From the NCBI GenBank assembly GCA_029062165.1, contig JAIDQQ010000020.1:82243-146242 (forward strand): a stretch of 64,000 nucleotides of DNA, written 5' to 3'. Each line of letters begins with the position of its first letter. The stretch's first letter is position 1. Source of the DNA: Ruminococcus sp. Its GTDB lineage: Bacteria > Bacillota > Clostridia > Oscillospirales > Ruminococcaceae. Shown here one piece after another: positions 52,965 to 60,947 of this stretch. Below the pieces are notes generated by a model that ran no database searches, was not told where the DNA came from, and saw only the letters and a program-made list of their open reading frames with translations. A program made the position numbers and the translations under genes.

Positions 52965-54183
52965 AAATTTCTCAAACCGTCAACTTGAAGTCATGTTCTG
53001 GTGGTGTCGACCGAGTACCCGAAATTTTGACGCTATAATCTGCGACGGGGCGGTGCGTTCCGGAAAAACTATGGCGATGACTATCGGTTTTGTGCTGTGG
53101 AGCGTGGAAAATTTCACAAATGCGGACTTCGCACTGTGCGGAAGAACTATCGAAAGCCTGCGACGCAACATAATCGAGCCTATGAAAAAATGGCTTGATG
53201 GCATTGTCACGATTCGTCAGGGGCGTAATTTTATCGAAATACCGGCAAAAAACGGCACAAACCGCTATTATTTTTTCGGCGGTCGAGATAACTCTGCGTA
53301 TAAAACGATTCAGGGCGTCACGCTCGCCGGCGTGATGCTCGACGAGGTCACCTTGATGCCGGAAAACTTCGTAAATCAGGCAATCGCCCGATGCTCCGTG
53401 ACCGGCTCACGCATATGGTTCAACTGCAACCCCGACAGTCCGGCGCACTGGTTTTATAAATCGTGGATTTCGCAGTCCAATGGGAAAAACGCCCTGTGCC
53501 TGAAATTCTCAATGAACGACAATCCGGCACTGGACGATGATATTAAAAACCGCTACAAAAGGCTATATTCCGGTATTTTTTACGAACGCTACATACTCGG
53601 GAAGTGGTCAGTGGCGGACGGTCTCATTTATGACATGTTTGATAAAAACATTAACATTATTCACGGAACGCCCGAAACTTCCGGCGATTATTACGTTTCT
53701 TCAGATTACGGAATCCAAAACGCAACGGTTTTTTTGCTATGGCGTAGGGAAAAAAAGCTGAATCGGTGGGTATGTCTCGACGAATGGTACTATTCAGGGC
53801 GTGAAAACCGTCGGCAGAAGACCGTATCGGAACTTGCAACGGAACTCCGAAAATGGTTAGGCGACATTCAGCCCGCAATCGTCTATATTGACCCATCCGC
53901 AACCGCTCTGATAACGGAGTGCAGACACAACGGATTTACCGTAAAACCGGCAAAAAACGACGTCATAGAGGGCATAACAAAAGTTTCTTCAATGCTCGCC
54001 GACGGAGAACTCATTTTCAGCGACAAATGTACTCATACAATAGAGGAATTCGCTGGTTATTCGTGGGATTCCAGTCAACCGGAAAAAGATTCACCGCTTA
54101 AAATCAATGACCATTGCATGGACGCAGTCCGATATTTCGCTAATTCTCGCCCGAAATACGCTTTTATTACAAAATTTGCATGA
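52954..54183 (+). CDS. Phage terminase large subunit (PBSX family)
   Basis: 409 aa. ATPase: Walker A in DGAVRSGKTMAM, Walker B in VMLDEVTLM, coupling motif in WFNCNPDSP. Nuclease domain: acidic residues in VSSDYGIQNAT, YIDPSATALI and the final DHCMDAVRYF. It packages DNA into proheads by ATP hydrolysis and cuts it. Confidence 0.93.
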   Translation: MIYENFSNRQLEVMFWWCRPSTRNFDAIICDGAVRSGKTMAMTIGFVLWSVENFTNADFALCGRTIESLRRNIIEPMKKWLDGIVTIRQGRNFIEIPAKNGTNRYYFFGGRDNSAYKTIQGVTLAGVMLDEVTLMPENFVNQAIARCSVTGSRIWFNCNPDSPAHWFYKSWISQSNGKNALCLKFSMNDNPALDDDIKNRYKRLYSGIFYERYILGKWSVADGLIYDMFDKNINIIHGTPETSGDYYVSSDYGIQNATVFLLWRREKKLNRWVCLDEWYYSGRENRRQKTVSELATELRKWLGDIQPAIVYIDPSATALITECRHNGFTVKPAKNDVIEGITKVSSMLADGELIFSDKCTHTIEEFAGYSWDSSQPEKDSPLKINDHCMDAVRYFANSRPKYAFITKFA

Positions 54184-54203
54184 TTCGGAACATATTTTTT
54201 ATT

Positions 54204-54232
54204 ATTATACACCGTTTTTACAATTTTGTCAA
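54204..54232 (-). promoter_or_regulatory. Antisense promoter facing the terminase gene
   Basis: On the minus strand TTGACA and TATAAT are perfect and 17 bp apart. Transcription would run into the 3' end of the terminase gene. It lies in a block of about 40 bp that is repeated at 56504-56545. Confidence 0.5.
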
Positions 54233-54275
54233 GAGATTCAAGAAATTTTTTTCTTTTAACTAAACAGGAGGCACA

Positions 54276-55604
54276 ATGTATACCTATAACGATTTGCAGA
54301 AAATCGGCGATAATTCGGGAAAAATCCGTTTTATACAAAATGTAATATCCGAACATGAAAACAGCGAAATTTATCGAAATGGTGCGGTTTCTGGGCTTTT
54401 TTACCGTGGAATTGACCCCGATTTAGAGGCGATTAAAAAAGTCGTCTACGACCGGAACGGCAACGCCCACGCCGACACCGTCTCGCCGAATCACAAACTG
54501 ACCTCAAATATTTACCATTTGTTAATAAATCAACTTGTGTCGTATCAGCTCGGGAACGGCGTGAGTTTCAGCAACACAGCGTTGAAAAAGTCGCTCGGAG
54601 GTGCTGAATTTGACTATATATTGCAACAAATCCTGATTTACGCCGCTAACGACGGTGAAGCGTATGGGTTAGTCACGGATAACGGAATTTTGCCGATGTG
54701 TTGCGCCTGCAAGGTCAACGGCAATGAACCGATTTTCGCTCCGCTCCGTGATGAAGACGACGGAACGCTTCGGGCTGGCGTGCGTTACTGGAGACTTTCG
54801 CCTGAAAAACCGCTTCGGGCGACCCTCTACGAGCCAGACGGATACACAGAATACAAGACGGACAATGCCGGAAATTTGCAGATATATAGCCAAAAAACGC
54901 CATACCGGATATGTCAGCATCGCAGTCAGGCGGAGGGGGCTTTTTATACATATAGTAATAATTACCCTACTTTTCCCATTGTTTCCATGAATTTTATAAA
55001 TAATCAGTCGTCAATCGTCGGAAATCGTGCAAAACTTTTCGCTTATGATGTGGTTTTGTCGGGATTAGTTAATTGTATTGACGCAAACACGGTCTACTGG
55101 ACGCTCCGCAACGCCGAAGGAATGTCACCGCAGGACGACCTGAATTTAGTGGCGGACATAATTTATCGCCGGATTATCCATACGCCTGAAGACGTCGAGT
55201 TGAAAAAAGAGGAAATTACTACTAATCATGAGGCGTTTGTGGCGGTATTAGGCGTTTTGCGCCGACAAATCTTCACGGATTTCTGTGCTGTCGATACGGA
55301 AAATATTTCCGCCCAGAACGTCACGACGGTCTCCATAAAAGCGGCTTACGAAAATCTTAATCTGAAATGCGACGAGATAGAACGCTATATTTCGGCATTT
55401 ATTCGGGGTTGCTTGAAAGTTAAAGGTTTTGACGAAAACGAACCGTTTCATTTCAAGCGTCCGAACAACATAAATGAACTCGAATTTGTAACGAAAATTG
55501 CCGCAATATCGCCACAAATCGGCGACAAAATGGCAACTCGCCTTATTTACGAGGCACTCGGTCTCATTGACGAATATTCACCGGATATAAACAATGATTT
55601 GTGA
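54276..55604 (+). CDS. Phage portal protein (SPP1 gp6-like)
   Basis: 442 aa. The family pattern is clear: SPNHKLTSNIYHLLINQLVSY, an acidic and aromatic middle, and LKVKGFDENEPFHFKRPNNI near the C-terminus. It forms the dodecameric ring at one prohead vertex. ATG with AGGAGG upstream. Confidence 0.85.
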   Translation: MYTYNDLQKIGDNSGKIRFIQNVISEHENSEIYRNGAVSGLFYRGIDPDLEAIKKVVYDRNGNAHADTVSPNHKLTSNIYHLLINQLVSYQLGNGVSFSNTALKKSLGGAEFDYILQQILIYAANDGEAYGLVTDNGILPMCCACKVNGNEPIFAPLRDEDDGTLRAGVRYWRLSPEKPLRATLYEPDGYTEYKTDNAGNLQIYSQKTPYRICQHRSQAEGAFYTYSNNYPTFPIVSMNFINNQSSIVGNRAKLFAYDVVLSGLVNCIDANTVYWTLRNAEGMSPQDDLNLVADIIYRRIIHTPEDVELKKEEITTNHEAFVAVLGVLRRQIFTDFCAVDTENISAQNVTTVSIKAAYENLNLKCDEIERYISAFIRGCLKVKGFDENEPFHFKRPNNINELEFVTKIAAISPQIGDKMATRLIYEALGLIDEYSPDINNDL

Positions 55605-56442
55605 TAGTGCATATCTTGCGACGCAAGACATTTTAAACAAAGTTATTCGGGAACTGAAAAGACTTTACAATGAAGTCTATGATTCTTTAATAGAAATCAT
55701 GCCCGATACCGATTCCGAAAGTATAAGCGTCAAAAAAAGGCTTGAAACCGGCAAAATCTCGCAAGAAGAGTATCAGGACTGGTTGACGGAAAAACTTCTT
55801 ATCGGACCACATCAGCGAAACCGGCTTGATAAATTGTCGGAAATTTTAACCGAAACTGACCGGATTTCCAACGATATAATGCAGAAAAATCTTCCTGAAA
55901 TTTACCTGCTCAACCATAATTATACAATTAGTAAAATCAGCGAGCGTTTTCGGACGGACATTAATTTTATGCTTTTCAATGAAGACGCAGTCAGGCTTCT
56001 TATTCGGGAAAATCCCGATTTACTGCCGAAAACTAAAACTCATGACCGGCGATACAATTTAAAGAAAATAAATTCAACTATTGCTTTGGGAATAGTCAAC
56101 GGCGAATCAATCGACGAAATCGCCCGAAGAGTCGGGAAAATTGCCGATTCTGACCGTGTTTCCGCAACCCGAACAGCTACAACAATGTTCACAACCGCCC
56201 AAAATGCCGGACGTATGGACGGTTACAGACGCTGTCAGAAAATGGGTATGACTTTAAAACACCGCTGGCTTTCGGCAAATGACAAACACACCAGAGATTC
56301 ACACAGGGCGATAAATGGGCAAATTGTCGCTATCGGTGAAAAATTTTCAAATGGGCTGGAGTATCCGGGCGACCCACAGGGAAATCCGGCGGAAGTTTAC
56401 AATTGCAGATGTTGCACAGTTCCGGTTTTTGACGATATATAG
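55594..56442 (+). CDS. Phage minor head protein (Mu F/SPP1 gp7-like)
   Basis: 282 aa. The C-terminal domain has RTATTMFTTAQNAGRMDGYR, LKHRWLSANDKHTRDSH, and EVYNCRCCTVPVF, the typical cysteine-containing end of Mu F-type head morphogenesis proteins. It overlaps the portal gene by 11 bp. Confidence 0.87.
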   Translation: MICDSAYLATQDILNKVIRELKRLYNEVYDSLIEIMPDTDSESISVKKRLETGKISQEEYQDWLTEKLLIGPHQRNRLDKLSEILTETDRISNDIMQKNLPEIYLLNHNYTISKISERFRTDINFMLFNEDAVRLLIRENPDLLPKTKTHDRRYNLKKINSTIALGIVNGESIDEIARRVGKIADSDRVSATRTATTMFTTAQNAGRMDGYRRCQKMGMTLKHRWLSANDKHTRDSHRAINGQIVAIGEKFSNGLEYPGDPQGNPAEVYNCRCCTVPVFDDI

Positions 56443-56484
56443 CGGAATCTCAACCGTACAAGGCTGAAAACATACTTTTTTATA

Positions 56485-56513
56485 AGTATATAATATTTTT
56501 CAGAATTTGTCAA
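56485..56513 (-). promoter_or_regulatory. Second antisense promoter in the head module
   Basis: On the minus strand TTGACA and TATACT are 17 bp apart, facing the minor head gene. Position and surrounding sequence mirror the promoter at 54204-54232. Confidence 0.45.
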
Positions 56514-56559
56514 GGATTTTGAGAAATTTTTTTCATTTAACTAAAATAGAGGTGAGAAA

Positions 56560-56985
56560 ATGATTGATAATACTTCTCAAATTTTGGCTGAAATCAGGCG
56601 AAAACTCGACACCGCCCTTGAAGAAATCGGTCAGCGTGCCGTCGGTCATGCGAGAGAAAATGCTCCCGTCGGAACGCCTGAATCGACCGGAATCGAAAAA
56701 TATCACGGTGGTATGTTAAGACAAAGTCTTACGTATAAAGTTATTGATGACGTAGTGTATATAGGTACGAATCTTACCTCAAATGGTGCTCCTTACCCTA
56801 TCTATGTGGAGTTCGGGACCGGAATTTTCGCTATAAATGGCAGAAAAACGCCGTGGGTGTGGATTGACAAGAACGGAAAAGGACATTATACTCACGGTAT
56901 AAAACCGACTCATTTTCTGCGGAATGCCATTGACGATAATAAAGTTGAATATATTAACGTAATCAAAAAATATTTTAATGATTAA
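56560..56985 (+). CDS. HK97 gp10-like phage protein
   Basis: 141 aa. HARENAPVGTPESTG, GGMLRQSLTY and YVEFGTGIFA match the HK97 gp10/tail-completion family. It lies before the scaffold gene rather than among the connectors, which is unusual but seen in some phages. Confidence 0.7.
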   Translation: MIDNTSQILAEIRRKLDTALEEIGQRAVGHARENAPVGTPESTGIEKYHGGMLRQSLTYKVIDDVVYIGTNLTSNGAPYPIYVEFGTGIFAINGRKTPWVWIDKNGKGHYTHGIKPTHFLRNAIDDNKVEYINVIKKYFND

Positions 56986-57029
56986 AAATCAGATTTGCCG
57001 AAAAACAGACAAAAAAAGGAGTTTAAAAT

Positions 57030-57527
57030 ATGTCGGTAACACGAGAATATCTTGTATCTTTAGACATTGAAGAAGACAAAATAACAGCGATACTTGACGA
57101 ATTACAGAACGATATCGAAAAAACCGCTGAATTAAGCCAAAAACTCGCCGTAAGAGAACGTGAAATCGAGGAAATGAAATCGCAGGCAGATTTTGTTCAC
57201 CGTCGGAACTTACTGACTGAAAATCTCGAAAAATCGGGATATTCTGCCTCTTCCGCACGACTGATTGCCAATAAAAGCGACTTCGCAAGCCGTCTGATGA
57301 CCGACGACGACGGCACGCCCACCAACATGGAAGAGGTCATTTCGGCGATTCAGGCGGACGCCGATTTCAGCTATTTTACGCCGAAAATTGAAAGTTTATC
57401 CCATACACCCGCTACCCCTCCGGCGAACTCCGGCGGTGGCTGGACCAAGGAAAAAATTATGTCGATTAAAAATACCGCCGAAAGACAGGCTCTTATTGCC
57501 GAAAATCCCCGAATTTTCGGCATTTAA
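57030..57527 (+). CDS. Phage scaffolding-like protein
   Basis: 165 aa. Acidic, with a coiled-coil helix (about 20-55, KTAELSQKLAVREREIEEMK), a central NRRLLT-like segment and a Pro/Gly-rich linker before a C-terminal helix. Directly before the capsid gene, as is usual for scaffold proteins. Confidence 0.7.
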   Translation: MSVTREYLVSLDIEEDKITAILDELQNDIEKTAELSQKLAVREREIEEMKSQADFVHRRNLLTENLEKSGYSASSARLIANKSDFASRLMTDDDGTPTNMEEVISAIQADADFSYFTPKIESLSHTPATPPANSGGGWTKEKIMSIKNTAERQALIAENPRIFGI

Positions 57528-57541
57528 CAGAGGTGAATTTT

Positions 57542-58423
57542 ATGGAAAATTTAATTAAATCAAATAATTTAACAGCCGTCAGGGAAGTGGATTTCGTGTC
57601 CAGATTTACTCGAGATATAGGCATTTTGCGTGAATTGCTCGGGACAATCCGCCTCGAAAAGCTCCCCGCCGGAACTCAGCTCACGGCAAAATCGGCGGTT
57701 GTCACCCTGAATGCCACCGCCGTCGGCGAGGGCGAAGCGATTCCGTACAACAAAATTGAATACTCTACTACTCCTATAGGTATACTCGAATTTGACAAGC
57801 AAGCTGTCGGAGTTTCACTCGAAGCAATCGCCAAACATGGCTATAATTCGGCGATTCAGTCCGCTGACGATGATATGATTTACCGGCTCGAAGCCCGTTT
57901 AATGAATAGGTTTACAAGTTTCTTGCTTACCGGTACTCTTACAAAATCAATTATTGAAACTGATTTCCAGATGGCTCTCGCCGAGGCTCTCGGGCAGGTT
58001 CAGACCAAGTGGGAGGACATGGACAAGGGTTATTCCGGCATTATCGGATTTTGTAATACATTGGACGCTTACAGATATCTTGGTGCTTCAAATATTACCG
58101 TTCAAAGTGATTTCGGTATGACCTATATCTCAAATTTCCTCGGTTTTTCGAGACTTTTTCTAAGTTCGAGAGTGCCTTTCAGTAAAATTATTGCTACTCC
58201 GGCGGAAAATATTGTCATGTCATATATTGATGCCACAGATAATGATTTTACTAAGGCTGGATTCAATTTCCGTACCGACGGTGACCTGAATTTAATCGCT
58301 GTCCACGTCAATGGAAATCATCACAATATGGTTTCCGATTTGATTACTGTTACCGGCATATCTATTACAGCTGAATATATTGACGGCATTGCAGTAATCG
58401 ATTTCAGCGGAAATAAAGCCTGA
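57542..58423 (+). CDS. Major capsid protein
   Basis: 293 aa from the ATG at 57542 (GAGGTG 6 bp upstream). Size, position after scaffold, and the pattern LPAGTQLTAKSAVVTLNAT and VGEGEAIPYNKIEYSTTPIG fit an HK97-fold capsid protein. The N-terminus is short and has no protease-cleaved delta domain, in line with a separate scaffold. Confidence 0.82.
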   Translation: MENLIKSNNLTAVREVDFVSRFTRDIGILRELLGTIRLEKLPAGTQLTAKSAVVTLNATAVGEGEAIPYNKIEYSTTPIGILEFDKQAVGVSLEAIAKHGYNSAIQSADDDMIYRLEARLMNRFTSFLLTGTLTKSIIETDFQMALAEALGQVQTKWEDMDKGYSGIIGFCNTLDAYRYLGASNITVQSDFGMTYISNFLGFSRLFLSSRVPFSKIIATPAENIVMSYIDATDNDFTKAGFNFRTDGDLNLIAVHVNGNHHNMVSDLITVTGISITAEYIDGIAVIDFSGNKA

Positions 58424-58448
58424 AATTTATGTTAAAGGTGTTAATCAT

Positions 58449-58895
58449 ATGACCGACATCACCCGAATGTGTACTATTTTGCACAATTTTTTCACCGATA
58501 AAAACCATATTTTCTATAATATTTATACTATTCCTAACAATATATTGAATAACAATTTTATTAATAAAGGTCAGTATTTTCGTATTACCGGCTCTTGTTT
58601 TAACAATGGTGTGTACTGCAATATTTCCGAAGATTTAAAACGTCTGAAAAACGAAACTTTTAAAGGCTCGATATGGGTCATGGACGTGCCACCCGATTTT
58701 ATCAGTCTGTGCGAGGAAGTAGAACGCTTTAACGCTAAAATCGCCGAATTATCGGGAAATTTTCGGGGTTATTCGGCGGAATCGTGGGGCGGATATTCCT
58801 ACAATTTGCCGACTTCAGCACCGTCATATATGCACGACTGGCAATATAAAATTAAGCAAGCTATGAACGCTTACAGAAAAATTAACGAACTATAA
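58449..58895 (+). CDS. Prophage head-tail region protein
   Basis: 148 aa. Asn-rich N-terminus (TIPNNILNNNFINKGQYF) and a C-terminal helical part (VERFNAKIAELSG, and NAYRKINEL). It takes the place of a head-completion protein after the capsid gene. No family recognised. Confidence 0.55.
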   Translation: MTDITRMCTILHNFFTDKNHIFYNIYTIPNNILNNNFINKGQYFRITGSCFNNGVYCNISEDLKRLKNETFKGSIWVMDVPPDFISLCEEVERFNAKIAELSGNFRGYSAESWGGYSYNLPTSAPSYMHDWQYKIKQAMNAYRKINEL

Positions 58896-58928
58896 TATAG
58901 TTTCGCAATATATTTAAGAGGTGATTTT

Positions 58929-59279
58929 ATAAATTTAGTCGATAACAGTTACGAGGACTTCTATTATATTGTCACGTCAGTTATTTCCGACGGTCAGGGC
59001 GGTCACGTTCTGACGGAATCTGACCGGAAAATTTTCAAGGCGGTACTCCGCCGTGACCACTCCGGACTTACCGAAAATGCCGAAAAATCGGAAAAAACTG
59101 CCTCTTATACTATCACTACCCGACGCAACATCGAACTTAAATTTAATGATTTAATCAGGCGCAAAAAGGACGGAAAATTTTTCCGGATTACGTCTGATGC
59201 CGTGAGTACGCCGGATTTTTCGGGGCTTGATATGCGTCAGGTCACCGCTGAAGAAAGGATTTTAAATGAACCGCTTTGA
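58929..59279 (+). CDS. Head-tail connector protein with ATA start codon
   Basis: 116 aa. An open frame from ATA at 58929 follows GAGGTG by 5 nt, exactly as the capsid gene places its ATG after GAGGTG. No ATG, GTG or TTG near the start is in frame. The product (NLVDNSYEDFYYIVTSVISD, then RRDHSGLTENAEKS and FFRITSDAVSTPDF) is hydrophilic with beta character, like head-closure proteins. It overlaps the next gene by 14 bp, and the order head completion, closure, tail terminator, tail tube fits. Either ATA is used or the start has recently mutated. Confidence 0.6.
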   Translation: MNLVDNSYEDFYYIVTSVISDGQGGHVLTESDRKIFKAVLRRDHSGLTENAEKSEKTASYTITTRRNIELKFNDLIRRKKDGKFFRITSDAVSTPDFSGLDMRQVTAEERILNEPL

Positions 59280-59625
59280 AGCTATATACCGTTATTTTTC
59301 GGCGTTCGGTCTTCCGGCGTTCGAGGAAAACAGCGTGCCGGAAAATTCACCGCTCCCCTATCTGACCTACGAACTTAAAACCGATTCGTTCGGATATACC
59401 GTCAATTTCTGCTGTTCGCTGTGGTACCGTTCGCAATCGTGGGCGGAAATCAACGCCAAAACCGACGAAATTTCCCGAAAAATAGGCGTCGGGGGCGTTC
59501 TGATTCCCTGCTCCGACGGCAAAATCTGGCTCAGACGTGCCACACCGTTTGCGGTCAGCATGGGCGACTATTTAGTTAAAAGAAAAATTCTGAACTTTTC
59601 GGCGGAATTTTTCACAAAAAATTAA
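59266..59625 (+). CDS. Tail terminator/completion-like protein
   Basis: 119 aa. Motifs YRYFSAFGLPAFEENS, PLPYLTYEL and a C-terminal MGDYLVKRKILNFSAEFF fit small minor capsid or tail-terminator proteins that precede the tail tube. AAAGGA stands 6 bp before the ATG. Confidence 0.65.
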   Translation: MNRFEAIYRYFSAFGLPAFEENSVPENSPLPYLTYELKTDSFGYTVNFCCSLWYRSQSWAEINAKTDEISRKIGVGGVLIPCSDGKIWLRRATPFAVSMGDYLVKRKILNFSAEFFTKN

Positions 59626-59643
59626 CCGGAAATGAGGTAAAAT

Positions 59644-60246
59644 ATGTCTAAATTTACTCAAATCAGACCCGATACTTTCGAGTCAATCCAGATTAACGCC
59701 GGTATCCTCCTCACCGAGTTCGAGCCGGATACCGGCGAGTACCAAAAAACCGCTATAATTGGCGCAACTACCGGCGGAAACAGCTTCTCCGCAACCCCTG
59801 AATTTAGCGATTTTGGCGAGGATATCGACAATGTGCCGAGCAATACCAGACAGATGAAGCGCATTACGAGTTACACCGTTACGCTAAGTGGTTCTTTCGT
59901 CACGATTGACGGTATAACGGCACAAAAGCTGTGTTCCGCCGCCGATTTGTCCGCCGATAATTCCCACATCAGCCCCCGCACCGCCCTCGTCGACGACGAT
60001 TTTCACGATGTCTGGCTTGTGGGCGATTATTCCGCTAAAAATGGCGGTTTTGTGGCGATTCATGTCAAAAATGCACTGTCTACCGGCGGTTTTCAGTGGC
60101 AGTCGTCGAAAGACGGAAAAGGCACGTTCTCCTATGAGTTTACTGGGCATTATGACCTCGAAAACATCGACGAACCACCTTTTGAAATTTTTATAAAATC
60201 ACCAAAAACTGACGCTGAATTTGTTCAAAATTCGTCAGAATACTGA
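59644..60246 (+). CDS. Major tail (tube) protein
   Basis: 200 aa. Position before the tail chaperone pair and tape measure gene, size and beta-rich sequence (GAFKTA-type core: RITSYTVTLSGSFVTIDG, then GTFSYEFTGHYD) support the tail tube call. Confidence 0.75.
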   Translation: MSKFTQIRPDTFESIQINAGILLTEFEPDTGEYQKTAIIGATTGGNSFSATPEFSDFGEDIDNVPSNTRQMKRITSYTVTLSGSFVTIDGITAQKLCSAADLSADNSHISPRTALVDDDFHDVWLVGDYSAKNGGFVAIHVKNALSTGGFQWQSSKDGKGTFSYEFTGHYDLENIDEPPFEIFIKSPKTDAEFVQNSSEY

Positions 60247-60272
60247 ATTTTTCCGAAAACGGAGGTATTAAA

Positions 60273-60629
60273 ATGAAAACTCTCGCCAACTGCACCCCGA
60301 AAGAATTTGCCATCCAGTCCCTGAAAATAGCCGAAAGAATCAGAAATTATACTGACGGTATAAATCGTATCAGGGAAAAATGCCGTACTGATAACATTTC
60401 TGATAATATATTTGAAATTATAAGTTATATCTGTGGCGATAATCTTGAAGAAACTATGTCGCTGTGTGGCGAATTATGCTTCATGTCGGGCGACGATTTT
60501 TCCCGACTTGACGCAGAAAACGGCGATGATGACGGTATAATTGAACTTGTCAATATTTTTAACAGTAAAAGAGTTATAAGTTTTTTTACTACGCTTCTCA
60601 ATTTACAGAAGATTTCAAAAATGCTCTGA
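60273..60629 (+). CDS. Tail assembly chaperone, unshifted product (gpG-like)
   Basis: 118 aa, helical and acidic, between tail tube and tape measure genes as in lambda-like phages. Near its end a run of seven T (60581-60587) makes a T-TTT-TTT slippery heptamer. A -1 shift there opens the next frame. Both products normally help assemble the tail around the tape measure protein. Confidence 0.75.
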   Translation: MKTLANCTPKEFAIQSLKIAERIRNYTDGINRIREKCRTDNISDNIFEIISYICGDNLEETMSLCGELCFMSGDDFSRLDAENGDDDGIIELVNIFNSKRVISFFTTLLNLQKISKML

Positions 60630-60904
60630 TAAATATTGACTTGTCTAAACTGGAAACTTTCGGTACAGATTACTTGTTTCAGCACATATTTTATTTTATA
60701 AAACATAAAAATCAACAATTTATCTATCAGAATTATGTCTGTAATTGTCTGAAAGTTATCGCTGAAAATACTGCACGTTTCGCCGGTGGACATACTATAG
60801 CTAAAACTTTTAATGAAATTTTGTCGTACAAACCACCGGAAAATAAATCCGTAAATCAGATTATTTCCGATATTACGGCAAATGCCGGACTTATCGCAAA
60901 ATAA
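60587..60904 (+). CDS. Tail assembly chaperone, -1 frameshift extension (gpGT-like)
   Basis: 105 aa extension read only after a -1 shift at 60581-60587. The joined sequence continues FYYASQFTEDFKNALINIDL and remains open without a stop to 60904. The frame has no good start of its own (a TTG at 60641 lacks a ribosome binding site), so frameshifting is the simplest explanation. The fusion protein would have 210 aa. Confidence 0.75.
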   Translation, partial: YYASQFTEDFKNALINIDLSKLETFGTDYLFQHIFYFIKHKNQQFIYQNYVCNCLKVIAENTARFAGGHTIAKTFNEILSYKPPENKSVNQIISDITANAGLIAK

Positions 60905-60947
60905 AATAGATACGTGTCTAAAAAGTCAGGGAGGTGCGGAAATATCC

